From NCBI GenBank assembly GCA_021821225.1, contig JAKACR010000057.1, positions 1 through 12,285 on the forward strand: a stretch of DNA of 12,285 bases, read 5' to 3'. The position numbers were made by a program, and so were the translations under genes. The notes below the pieces were generated by a model. That model ran no database searches, had not been told where the DNA came from, and saw only the letters and a program-made list of their open reading frames with translations. The stretch comes from Bacillota bacterium (GTDB lineage: Bacteria > Bacillota > Bacilli > Alicyclobacillales > SLC66). Below are positions 1 to 7,007 of this stretch, piece after piece (within the stretch, counting starts at the first letter, position 1; every line of letters starts with the position of its first letter).

Positions 1-1124
1 CCGCAGCGCGCCGCCAGAGACAGCCCCACGGGCAATCCGTCCTGCTCCAGGCGCGGAACGGTGACCTGCGGCAGCCGCGCCATGCCCGCGATACAGGTGA
101 GCGAAAGGGCGCGGGAACGCCACAAGTCAAGCGCAGCGCCGTCAAGACCGACAGGCGGGGCGGGACCGGGCGCCGTAGGAAAGAGCAGAATCGAGTCCTC
201 TCCCAGCAGCCGGTGCAGGTTCTCGTCCATACGCTCCCGGATGTGTTGCGCATAGACGGTCCACTCCCGCTTCACTGTCTTTGTCCAGGCGAACCGCTCG
301 GCAATGCCCGGGCCAAACGACGGCCTCACTTCTTCGATCCATTCCCCGTGTTCCTTCCAAATTTCGCTGCCCTGCAGGACGCGAAACGCCCACATCCACG
401 TGGCGAGCCCTTCTTCCGCAAGCCGAACGTATTTCACCTCATCAAAGAGGTCAAACAGGCAGGAAATCTGTTCGAGAACCCGCTCGCGCACCGGTGCGTC
501 GACCAGTTCAAGCACGTCGGCCGGCACAAGGCAGCGCACGAATGTCCCGTGCGGCCTGTCATCGTCACCAAGCAGCACATCCCCCACATCCGCCAGCAAT
601 GAGGCGGAGCGCGCCATCCAGCCCACCGTGCAAAAACTGGGCGCCAGCTTGAGCACTCCAGCGTCGTCCACCCGCCCGTGGCTGGGACGGATACCATACA
701 CGCCACAATAACTCGCCGGAATGCGAATCGACCCTCCAGTGTCGGTGCCGAGCGCAAAATCGGTCAATCCGGCGGCGACCGCCACGGCCGAACCGCTGGA
801 CGACCCGCCGGGAATACGTCCGGCAGCGCGCGGATTGCGCGGAGTGCCGTAGTGCGCGTTCTCGCCGCTCAGACTGTACATGAGCTCGTCGGTATGTGTC
901 TTTCCCTCCATCCGCGCGCCGGCTGCACACAGTTTCTCGATGGCCGCGGCCGTTCGGACGGCTGGTTCATGCGTGCGCAGCCAGTCTGGATTGCCCGCCG
1001 ACGTCACGATTCCCGCCACGTCAAACGTTTCCTTGACCGCAAATGTGAATCCGGACAGTGCGCCCGCTCCCGTCGGCTCCAGGATTACATCGGGCCGGAA
1101 CATCGCATCCCATTGATCGATCAC
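1..1124 (-). CDS. Amidase (amidase signature family), C-terminus cut by window edge
   Basis: Predicted cytoplasmic serine amidase that hydrolyses a carboxamide to an acid and ammonia; substrate unknown. The frame is open from 1133 to the left edge and gives about 374 residues. The catalytic elements of the family are all visible: Lys31 in FAVKETFDVAG, cis-Ser108 in GGSSSGS (106-112), and nucleophile Ser132 in TDTGGSIRIPA; the 24-residue spacing between the two serines fits the family. A later stretch, LQGSEIWKEHGEWI, resembles the small AMI1-like amidases of about 400 residues, so probably only the last few tens of residues are missing. The start is taken as GTG at 1124, with GAGGTGA (1134-1140) 9 nt upstream; the frame is closed by TGA just above it. 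ATG at 1103 is an alternative. It is the last visible gene of the minus-strand operon, after a 142-nt gap with no clear terminator or promoter. Family call is firm; substrate is unknown. Confidence 0.93.
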   Translation of the reverse strand, partial: MIDQWDAMFRPDVILEPTGAGALSGFTFAVKETFDVAGIVTSAGNPDWLRTHEPAVRTAAAIEKLCAAGARMEGKTHTDELMYSLSGENAHYGTPRNPRAAGRIPGGSSSGSAVAVAAGLTDFALGTDTGGSIRIPASYCGVYGIRPSHGRVDDAGVLKLAPSFCTVGWMARSASLLADVGDVLLGDDDRPHGTFVRCLVPADVLELVDAPVRERVLEQISCLFDLFDEVKYVRLAEEGLATWMWAFRVLQGSEIWKEHGEWIEEVRPSFGPGIAERFAWTKTVKREWTVYAQHIRERMDENLHRLLGEDSILLFPTAPGPAPPVGLDGAALDLWRSRALSLTCIAGMARLPQVTVPRLEQDGLPVGLSLAARC

Positions 1125-1266
1125 GGATTGTCGTCACCTCGCTTTGTCCCATGCGGCATCCTCCCCCGCCCCGAACATACGATCTCCCTGCGGCAGACAC
1201 AATGCGTGACAATACACCAGATGACGTTTGTCCGGCATCCTGGGTCAGCCCGCGCCGCGACCTGCG

Positions 1267-2559
1267 TCAAAAATCGGTGCGGCTGGCGCGCCGCGTCCGC
1301 GCCACGAGTCTGCCGGACTTGTACACGTCCCTCGCCACCGGCTGCATGGCCAATGCTTCGTGCGCGCTTTTCGCGTCCATGGCGACAAGATCGGCCGGCA
1401 ATCCCTCCACAATCCCGTAAGGCCCGCCCGTGGCCAGCCGGCCGGGCGCCTCGCTGATCATGGAAAACAACGCCGCGGCGTCCGCCGGGTCAAAGTGGCC
1501 GGCATAGGCCATCAGCAGGGCAGCTTCGAGCAGATCCGCCCGCCCGAAGGGATGGAAGGCGTCCTGCACATTGTCCGACGCAACGGCCACCTCTGCGCCG
1601 TGCCGACGCAGCAAGCCGACGCGCGTGACGCCGCGGGAAACCGGGAAGGACGCCCGCCCCTGCAAAAAAAGATTGCAGGCGGGCAACGCCACAACGCCCA
1701 CACCGGCCGAGGCCACGCGCCGCGCGATACCGTCGGCTTCCTCCTCAGGCATCGCGGCCAGCGACACACAATGCCCGGCCACAACCGGCAGGGGCCATGC
1801 GCGTCTGTCCGCGATGTCCGCGAGATGCAGCAGCGTCCGGGACGCAGGGTTCATCTGCTCGTCCACATGCACGTCCAGTCCCAGTCCGTACCGCTCCGCC
1901 AGCCGCGCGATCCACTCCATGTTGGCGTGTGGATCCCTGGACAGATGGGGTGCGCCGCCGACGGCCGCCAGATGGTTCGCGGCACCAGATGCCAGCACCC
2001 GTTCCACTGAGCCGGTCTCCTCCGTCGGACACATCAGCACGATCTGCAACTCCAGTCGCCCCTGCATCCTGCGCCGCGTTTCCAACAACCCGGATAGGGA
2101 GCGCTCGAAGAGCGTTCCCTCCGCGCCGAACTGCACATGCGTGCGGATGGTGGTGGTCCCGGCCACCAGGGCCGCCTCCGTCACCCGCGATGCCCGGTCC
2201 AGGACATCTTCCGCGGTCAGCCGAGGTTGGTACGCGGCAAAACTCGTGATCGCCCCACTCAACGTTCCTTCGGGATTCCCCGTGACATGCCATGTGAGCG
2301 CCTTGTCGAGATGGGTGTGCAGATCGACAAGACCAGCAACCAGCAGCCGGCCTGCCAGATCGACCATCCCTTCCGCGTCTGTTTCACCCCAGTCCGCATG
2401 CGTCGCACCCCAGTTTGCGGCCGGTTCCGGCCCCGCTTCTCCGCGCTGGACGAGCGCTGCGATCCGGCCTTCCGACAGACGGACATCCCATACGCCGGGG
2501 CGGCCGACCAGACCGGCTCTGCGAAACCCCGCCGGCCGCACACCTCTCTCCATGCGCAC
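1267..2559 (-). CDS. Cytosine-deaminase-like amidohydrolase (metal-dependent)
   Basis: Metal-dependent amidohydrolase of the CodA/AtzC type, expected to hydrolyse an amino or amide group on a small N-heterocycle or N-substituted amide in the cytoplasm. The 430-residue product shows the CodA-like order of metal and catalytic motifs: HTHLDK (His81, His83), TTTIRTHVQF (around 136-144), HVDE (His231, Glu234), GHC (His263), and ASDN with metal-ligand Asp329. CodA has a second Asp after that ligand; here it is Asn330, so the substrate may differ from cytosine. The reading frame is open farther upstream, but AAGGAG at 2570-2575 is 10 nt from GTG 2559 and 16 nt from ATG 2553, so GTG is preferred. The start lies 7 nt after the stop of the CocE-type gene, which implies co-transcription and probably coupled translation. 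Family confident, cytosine as substrate not supported. Confidence 0.9.
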   Translation of the reverse strand: MRMERGVRPAGFRRAGLVGRPGVWDVRLSEGRIAALVQRGEAGPEPAANWGATHADWGETDAEGMVDLAGRLLVAGLVDLHTHLDKALTWHVTGNPEGTLSGAITSFAAYQPRLTAEDVLDRASRVTEAALVAGTTTIRTHVQFGAEGTLFERSLSGLLETRRRMQGRLELQIVLMCPTEETGSVERVLASGAANHLAAVGGAPHLSRDPHANMEWIARLAERYGLGLDVHVDEQMNPASRTLLHLADIADRRAWPLPVVAGHCVSLAAMPEEEADGIARRVASAGVGVVALPACNLFLQGRASFPVSRGVTRVGLLRRHGAEVAVASDNVQDAFHPFGRADLLEAALLMAYAGHFDPADAAALFSMISEAPGRLATGGPYGIVEGLPADLVAMDAKSAHEALAMQPVARDVYKSGRLVARTRRASRTDF

Positions 2560-2566
2560 CCTGTTT

Positions 2567-4237
2567 TCACTCCTTGCAATTCGCATCGCGCACCGGCAGA
2601 ATAAGGCGCGATGGATGATGCGCATCGTGAGCCACGGACACGGCGGCAATGCGCAGCGCCCCAAAGTCCGCATGCAAAATGGCCATCGCATCATCCTGCC
2701 CGTTCGGATGCCGCGCGAAAAACGGAAACGCGCTGCCAGTCAGTTCGAGCCGGATAGCCGCTCCCGCCGGAATCTCGATCGCGACATCCAGGAACTCCAG
2801 GAGAACGCGCTCGTACTGTACGCTCTCCACAAGTGCGCGGCCGAGCGAAAGCAACCGCGCTTCATTCGAAGGAAACACGACGGATAGCAGCGCGACGAGA
2901 TCTGTCGGGCCTCCTTGCGCGGCGCACCACACCTCAAGCCTTGGCAAACCGGCGAGGCGAAGGGAATCCGCCAAAGAAGCACTCGTATAAACGAGAATCT
3001 CGTTGCGCTCCTGGATGTGGGAGCGGTCCTCGGGAGCAAGCCCGGCAAGGGGCATGGGCAATCTGGCGTCGTACACATACACGTCGGGCGCTGCTTCCCC
3101 GCCGGGTCCGCAGTCCTGTTGCGGCGTGAGGCGTCCGGTCCCATGCGCGCTGTTGGCCAGTCCCTGCCCTGATTGCAAAAACCAGTCCTTCGTCACCATA
3201 CCGCGCGCGGGCGGCCAGCCTTCCGCCCTTTCCCAACGGGCCCTCCCCATTTCAAAGTAGAGCACGGGAGACGCTTGCGCTTCGGGCGGCGGATTCGACA
3301 GCACGCGGCGAAGCCACGCAACCTGGAAGTCATCCACAAGTCCCGCCGCCGCCGGCCCATGATCCCATTGGCCGGTCAACCGCCCCCACGGGATGTGCGC
3401 CCACGGTCCGACAAGAAGCGCATGCCGGTCCGCGCCAGCCGCATGAAGGGCGGCAAATGTCCGCAGGGTCCCGGAAAGAAACGGGTCATGCCAGCCGCCG
3501 ATGTGCAGCGCCGGTACACAGACACCGGCCAATCGCGCGGTAAGGTCGCGTTCTTCCCAGTAACCGTCTCGCTGCGGATGCGCCAGCCAATCGCGGTAGA
3601 ACGGCGCGTACTGCAGAAGTTCATCCGGCGTGTCCATGAGCGGCAGATGCCACAGGACCCTATCCGGTTCGCGCATGACAGCAGTCAGGGCCTCCTCGGC
3701 GCGGCTGTCACCCGCACGCCGCGCTTCGTCGCGCGCCAGTTGCGCCGCCCAAGGAAGCTGGCCGCCAAGCGCAAATCGCCCGAACGGATAGAACCAGCCG
3801 CCGTAAAGGTCCGCCGCGCACATCGCGGGCATGATCGCGCATAAGGACGGAGGCGTCAGGGCAGCGGCGGCGAGTTGAGTGTAGCCCTGGTAGGAGAACC
3901 CGTACATCGCCACCTGGCCGTTCGCTCCCTGGAGTCCTGCGCACCATTCAACCGTGTCATAGCCGTCGTCCATCTCTTGAATGAAGGGGTCAAATACACC
4001 CTCAGAGCCGCCGCGCCCCCTCACGTCCTGAATCACCACCAGGAATCCCTGTCTGGCGTACCAGGCCGGATGCGCGTATGTGACAGTCGACGCGATGTCG
4101 CGTCCATACGGCTGGCGCATGAGCAGAACCGGAGCGTCTCCGCCCGCCCCGGACCGGTATATGTCGCAGACAAGCCGCACCCCGTCGCGCATGGGACAGA
4201 CGACCCCGGAATCCAACTCGACCCCGGCGAATCTCAT
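2567..4237 (-). CDS. CocE/NonD family serine hydrolase (X-Pro dipeptidyl-peptidase-like)
   Basis: Alpha/beta-hydrolase of 556 residues in the CocE / X-Pro dipeptidyl-peptidase S15 family, which cleaves esters or acyl-amide bonds. The triad is visible: Ser115 in GFSYQG, Asp251 in GGWHDPF, and His281 in LLVGPWAHIPWG; these positions are close to those of cocaine esterase. The N-terminal ~300 residues form the hydrolase and cap region and residues ~340-550 the C-terminal beta-rich domain, in line with the normal family length. There is no signal peptide, so it is probably cytoplasmic. Its ATG overlaps the TGA of the binding-protein gene by 4 nt (ATGA), a sign of translational coupling to the importer. 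It may release an acyl, ester or aminoacyl group from the imported compound; this is inferred from position only. Confidence 0.94.
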   Translation of the reverse strand: MRFAGVELDSGVVCPMRDGVRLVCDIYRSGAGGDAPVLLMRQPYGRDIASTVTYAHPAWYARQGFLVVIQDVRGRGGSEGVFDPFIQEMDDGYDTVEWCAGLQGANGQVAMYGFSYQGYTQLAAAALTPPSLCAIMPAMCAADLYGGWFYPFGRFALGGQLPWAAQLARDEARRAGDSRAEEALTAVMREPDRVLWHLPLMDTPDELLQYAPFYRDWLAHPQRDGYWEERDLTARLAGVCVPALHIGGWHDPFLSGTLRTFAALHAAGADRHALLVGPWAHIPWGRLTGQWDHGPAAAGLVDDFQVAWLRRVLSNPPPEAQASPVLYFEMGRARWERAEGWPPARGMVTKDWFLQSGQGLANSAHGTGRLTPQQDCGPGGEAAPDVYVYDARLPMPLAGLAPEDRSHIQERNEILVYTSASLADSLRLAGLPRLEVWCAAQGGPTDLVALLSVVFPSNEARLLSLGRALVESVQYERVLLEFLDVAIEIPAGAAIRLELTGSAFPFFARHPNGQDDAMAILHADFGALRIAAVSVAHDAHHPSRLILPVRDANCKE

Positions 4238-5214
4238 GGCAGGAACTGGTCTGTAAAGGCGCCGGTCACCTTAAAGTTCTTCGGCAGCATGCCGACCCCT
4301 TCCATTTGCGACGCCAGGAGATTCCAACGGGCGGCAGACATGTAGCCGATACCGTGGGCCTTGGCCTCGCCGCCCCTGATCAGGGGCGTCTCCTGCCTCA
4401 CGGCGTACAGCATCGCCGCAGGAATCAAGTCCGGTCCGTACGTTTTCATGAAGGAGTCCGTCGCAACCGGATGCGCCAGATAGTTCTCCCAGCCCATCTG
4501 GGTCGCCTTTACGAACGCCCGGACAACGGCGGGATGTTGTTTGATCTCCCGCTCCGTCGTGAACATCACATTCTGGTACGGATCAAAACCGGAGCGGGCG
4601 ATCAATTCATAGTGAACCCTCACACCCTGATGGCTCAGCGTGTACGGTTCTTCCGTGACATATCCCTGAATGACCGCCCGGGGATTCTGAACAAAATTCA
4701 CGAGCGAACCGGTGTAGGTTCGGGTCTGTGCGTGCGTAAGACGGTATTTTCGCAGCAGATACTGCCAATACGGCGTTGAACTGGATACGTATACCGGGTG
4801 CCCGTTGAAATTTTGAAATCCCTTGATCGGCTGGCCGGCGTGCCAGATCAGGACCTGGGGGTCCGTCTGAAAGTCGGCAAACACAGCAACGATCGGAATT
4901 CCCTGTTTGCGCGCCAGGAGGATGCTGTCGGCGCTCGACATGCCGAACGTGGCTTTTCCCGCCGCGACCAGCGGAATGGCCGACACCTGCGGCCCGCCCT
5001 GCCGCGTTGTCATCTGCAACCCCTGTGCCTTGAAATATCCGTTCATTTGAGCATCCCACTGCCCACCCTGCTCCGGTTCCGCGAACCAGTTCATGACTTC
5101 CGACGTGCGCGTCAGCGACTTGGCCGAGACAATGCCGCCCTGCGCACTTGCAAGAGCCGTCAGTCCCAGAGCCGCCGCCAGTCCCATCATCCATCTGCGC
5201 CTGTTGTTTGACAA
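4234..5214 (-). CDS. ABC transporter substrate-binding protein, NMT1/THI5-like
   Basis: Extracytoplasmic solute receptor of a SsuA/TauA/ThiY-type importer, 326 residues. The start is TTG at 5214, preceded by AAAGGCGGGG (5220-5229) with 5 nt spacing. The open frame extends to 5340, but that part overlaps the permease gene and would bury the signal sequence. From TTG the N-terminus is a textbook signal peptide: basic RRR at 5-7, hydrophobic MMGLAAALGLTALASA, likely cleavage after ASA (22-24). No lipobox cysteine is seen, which is odd for a Gram-positive binding protein. The mature part has the NMT1/THI5 features: a WFAEPEQGGQ segment near residue 43, a GYF helix, and QGYVTEEPY in the second lobe. 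The ligand cannot be read from sequence. THI5-like proteins bind pyrimidine thiamin precursors, but SsuA/TauA-type relatives bind sulfonates and other acids. Confidence 0.92.
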   Translation of the reverse strand: MSNNRRRWMMGLAAALGLTALASAQGGIVSAKSLTRTSEVMNWFAEPEQGGQWDAQMNGYFKAQGLQMTTRQGGPQVSAIPLVAAGKATFGMSSADSILLARKQGIPIVAVFADFQTDPQVLIWHAGQPIKGFQNFNGHPVYVSSSTPYWQYLLRKYRLTHAQTRTYTGSLVNFVQNPRAVIQGYVTEEPYTLSHQGVRVHYELIARSGFDPYQNVMFTTEREIKQHPAVVRAFVKATQMGWENYLAHPVATDSFMKTYGPDLIPAAMLYAVRQETPLIRGGEAKAHGIGYMSAARWNLLASQMEGVGMLPKNFKVTGAFTDQFLP

Positions 5215-5219
5215 GTTGA

Positions 5220-5229
5220 CCCCGCCTTT
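5220..5229 (-). promoter_or_regulatory. Ribosome binding site deciding the TTG start of the binding-protein gene
   Basis: On the minus strand AAAGGCGGGG sits 5 nt before TTG 5214. It is imperfect against the anti-SD but is the only purine-rich site placed to give the signal peptide at the N-terminus. It lies in the 25-nt gap after the permease stop. Confidence 0.55.
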
Positions 5230-5239
5230 GTCTCTTGAT

Positions 5240-6073
5240 TTATTCAGGCAGTCGGGCGGAGTCATGCCATCTGCCGATGCACAGACTCGCAGCACCGCCC
5301 ACCAGAGCAAAACTGAACAACCCAAGAACCGAACTCGCAAATCCAGCCGCGAAGAGGTAAGGCATCTGCAGATTCCCGGCGGTCTGGGTGATCAGGTAGC
5401 CCAATCCTCCGTTTCCTCCCCCAATCCCCGCCACGAACTGGCCGACAATCGCGCCGATCACTGAGAGCCCCGCCGAAATCTTGAGTCCTGCAAAGATTTG
5501 CGGCAGCGCGTGCGGAAAGCGCACCTTGGCCGCCAGCACGAACCGCGAGCGGTTGTACATGCGGACCAGATTTACGAGGTTGGGATCGGTCGATACCAGC
5601 CCGAAGTTGGCATTTGAAATAATGGGGAACACAGCGATCAGAAAAGAAATGGCCACGATCGCGCCATTGCCTGACCCAAGCCAGATCACGATCAGCGGCG
5701 CGATTGCGATGATCGGAATCGTCTGCAGCAAAATGGCGTACGGATAGAGGCTCCGCTCCAGCCACTTGGCCTGCGACATGACAAAAGCGACAGTCACGCC
5801 GACCACGATGCTCAGACCAAAGCCGCCAAATGCGTCGACAAACGTCGCCCAGGAAGCCGCCAGCAGCGTCGCGGCATTGGCGGACGCGGCGCCCGCCACC
5901 TCCAACGGACTCGGGAGAAGGTAGGTCGGGATATGCCCGCTCATGCACACGATCTGCCAGATGGCGACCGCCAGGACAAACACTGCCGCCGGCGGCGCAA
6001 ATCGCAGCCAGGGCAGGGAGATGCGTTTCCGCTCCCCGGCGGCTGCATCACGGTTCATCAGCATGACTGCCAT
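5240..6073 (-). CDS. ABC transporter permease, SsuC/TauC/ThiX type
   Basis: Membrane subunit of the importer, 277 residues. About six hydrophobic segments are seen, near residues 27-45, 82-100, 111-132, 136-154, 199-219 and 238-264. The cytoplasmic coupling (EAA-like) loop lies at about 170-198, with the core RFPHALPQIFAGLKIS, typical of the BPD_transp_1 family. The ATG at 6073 follows the ATPase stop by 6 nt, and a GGAGGGGG-like site inside the last ATPase codons serves as its ribosome binding site. A second in-frame ATG at codon 4 is possible. It is expected to form a homodimer with the neighbouring ATPase and to receive ligand from the neighbouring binding protein. Confidence 0.95.
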   Translation of the reverse strand: MAVMLMNRDAAAGERKRISLPWLRFAPPAAVFVLAVAIWQIVCMSGHIPTYLLPSPLEVAGAASANAATLLAASWATFVDAFGGFGLSIVVGVTVAFVMSQAKWLERSLYPYAILLQTIPIIAIAPLIVIWLGSGNGAIVAISFLIAVFPIISNANFGLVSTDPNLVNLVRMYNRSRFVLAAKVRFPHALPQIFAGLKISAGLSVIGAIVGQFVAGIGGGNGGLGYLITQTAGNLQMPYLFAAGFASSVLGLFSFALVGGAASLCIGRWHDSARLPE

Positions 6074-6079
6074 GTTCTT

Positions 6080-6874
6080 TCAAACCCCCTCCAGAAACTT
6101 CATGGCCTGCGCCACCGCGCCGGCGAACTCCGGAGATACACGCATCTCCCCCGAGCGCGGATACGGCAGGGCGACCGGCACCTCTCCCTTGACCGTCCCT
6201 GGATTCGTCTTCATCACCACGATCCGGCCGGACAGGTAGACGGCCTCAAACACGTTGTGCGTCACAAAGACGACGGTCATGCCAAGCGTCTCCCATAACC
6301 GCAGCAATTCCTCGTTAAGCTTCTGGCGCGTGATCTCGTCCAGCGCGCCAAACGGCTCATCGAGCAACAGCAACCTGGGCCGGGAGACCAGCGCACGGGC
6401 GATGGACACCCGCATCCGCATCCCCCCGGACAACTGTCGGGGCAACTTGCCGGAGACGCCCTGCAACCCAACGAGCTCCAGCACCTCCGTCGCACGCGCC
6501 AGCCTCTCCGTCTTGCCCACGCGCATCAGTTCAAGCGGCAACGCCACATTGCCGAGCACTGTCCGCCAGGGCATGAGCGTCGCCTCCTGAAACACAAAAG
6601 AGAGTTCCCCTGGCCGGCTGGCCAACTGTTCAGGCAAATTTCCAAGCACCTTCACACTGCCCGAACTGGCCGACTGCAGACCCGCAATCGTTTTGAGCAC
6701 AGTCGATTTTCCGCATCCAGAAGGCCCCAGTAAAGAGACAAACTCGCCCTCGCGAACCGTGACATTGACATCCTGCAGGGCGACCGTCCCTTCCCTGTAG
6801 CGTTTGCCCACTCCCGCGAGCTGTACGACAGGACCTGCCGACCGGATCGCTTCAGACGATTGCCGGGCGCTCAT
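6080..6874 (-). CDS. ABC transporter ATP-binding protein, SsuB/TauB/ThiZ type
   Basis: Energy-coupling ATPase of the importer, 264 residues. All nucleotide-binding motifs are intact: Walker A GPSGCGKST (50-58), Q-loop Gln96 in FVFQEATLMPW, signature LSGGM (148-152), Walker B LLLLDEP ending at Glu173, D-loop GALDE, and H-loop His206 in VTHN. The short length and the lack of an added regulatory domain fit the nitrate/sulfonate/taurine class. Start ATG 6874 has a strong site, GGGAGGTGAT (6878-6887), placed directly outside the end of the 6891-7006 palindrome. It is therefore either the first gene of a sub-operon or is read through from the oxidase gene across that palindrome. Confidence 0.96.
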   Translation of the reverse strand: MSARQSSEAIRSAGPVVQLAGVGKRYREGTVALQDVNVTVREGEFVSLLGPSGCGKSTVLKTIAGLQSASSGSVKVLGNLPEQLASRPGELSFVFQEATLMPWRTVLGNVALPLELMRVGKTERLARATEVLELVGLQGVSGKLPRQLSGGMRMRVSIARALVSRPRLLLLDEPFGALDEITRQKLNEELLRLWETLGMTVVFVTHNVFEAVYLSGRIVVMKTNPGTVKGEVPVALPYPRSGEMRVSPEFAGAVAQAMKFLEGV

Positions 6875-6890
6875 CCCATCACCTCCCAGA

Positions 6891-7006
6891 GGACATGTGA
6901 TAAACTAAATTTCGTCAGGCGTTACAGTGCATATCGTGTTTGACTGAAGCCTCAAACACGATATGTAGGATGAAGGCGCCTGCTGCGTGAACTTTATCAC
7001 ATGTCC
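6891..7006. repeat. Nested palindromic element 1 (116 nt, MITE-like or regulatory hairpin)
   Basis: Three nested inverted repeats are seen. The outer arms GGACATGTGATAAA (6891-6904) and TTTATCACATGTCC (6993-7006) match perfectly over 14 bp. A middle pair, CAGGCG (6916-6921) and CGCCTG (6977-6982), matches over 6 bp. The inner arms CATATCGTGTTTGA (6930-6943) and TCAAACACGATATG (6952-6965) match over 14 bp around an 8-nt loop. The right end is followed by CTAG (7008-7011), whose TAG on the minus strand is the stop codon of the oxidase gene. The left end abuts the ATPase ribosome binding site. No T-run follows the hairpin on either strand, so it is not an ordinary intrinsic terminator. Its right end is shared with the element at 10675-10824. 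Confidence 0.85.
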
Positions 7007-7007
7007 C

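Noticed and set aside
1021..1212. ATG at 1153 with a good GGAGG site, hinting at a different amidase start or a frameshift
   Set aside because: It reads in another frame than the amidase and ends after about 43 codons with no amidase features. GTG 1124 with GAGGTGA gives an N-terminus (DQWDAMF, then FAVKETFDVAG) that fits the family, so no frameshift is needed.
1571..2887. 438-residue open frame on the plus strand
   Set aside because: It lies antisense to the CodA-like and CocE-type genes, which carry complete catalytic motifs; the product is low-complexity Arg/Ser/Pro-rich, as expected from GC-rich antisense frames.
6930..6965. Strong hairpin considered as a Rho-independent terminator
   Set aside because: The stem is AT-balanced and neither strand has a U-run after it; it is better explained as the centre of the larger nested palindrome.
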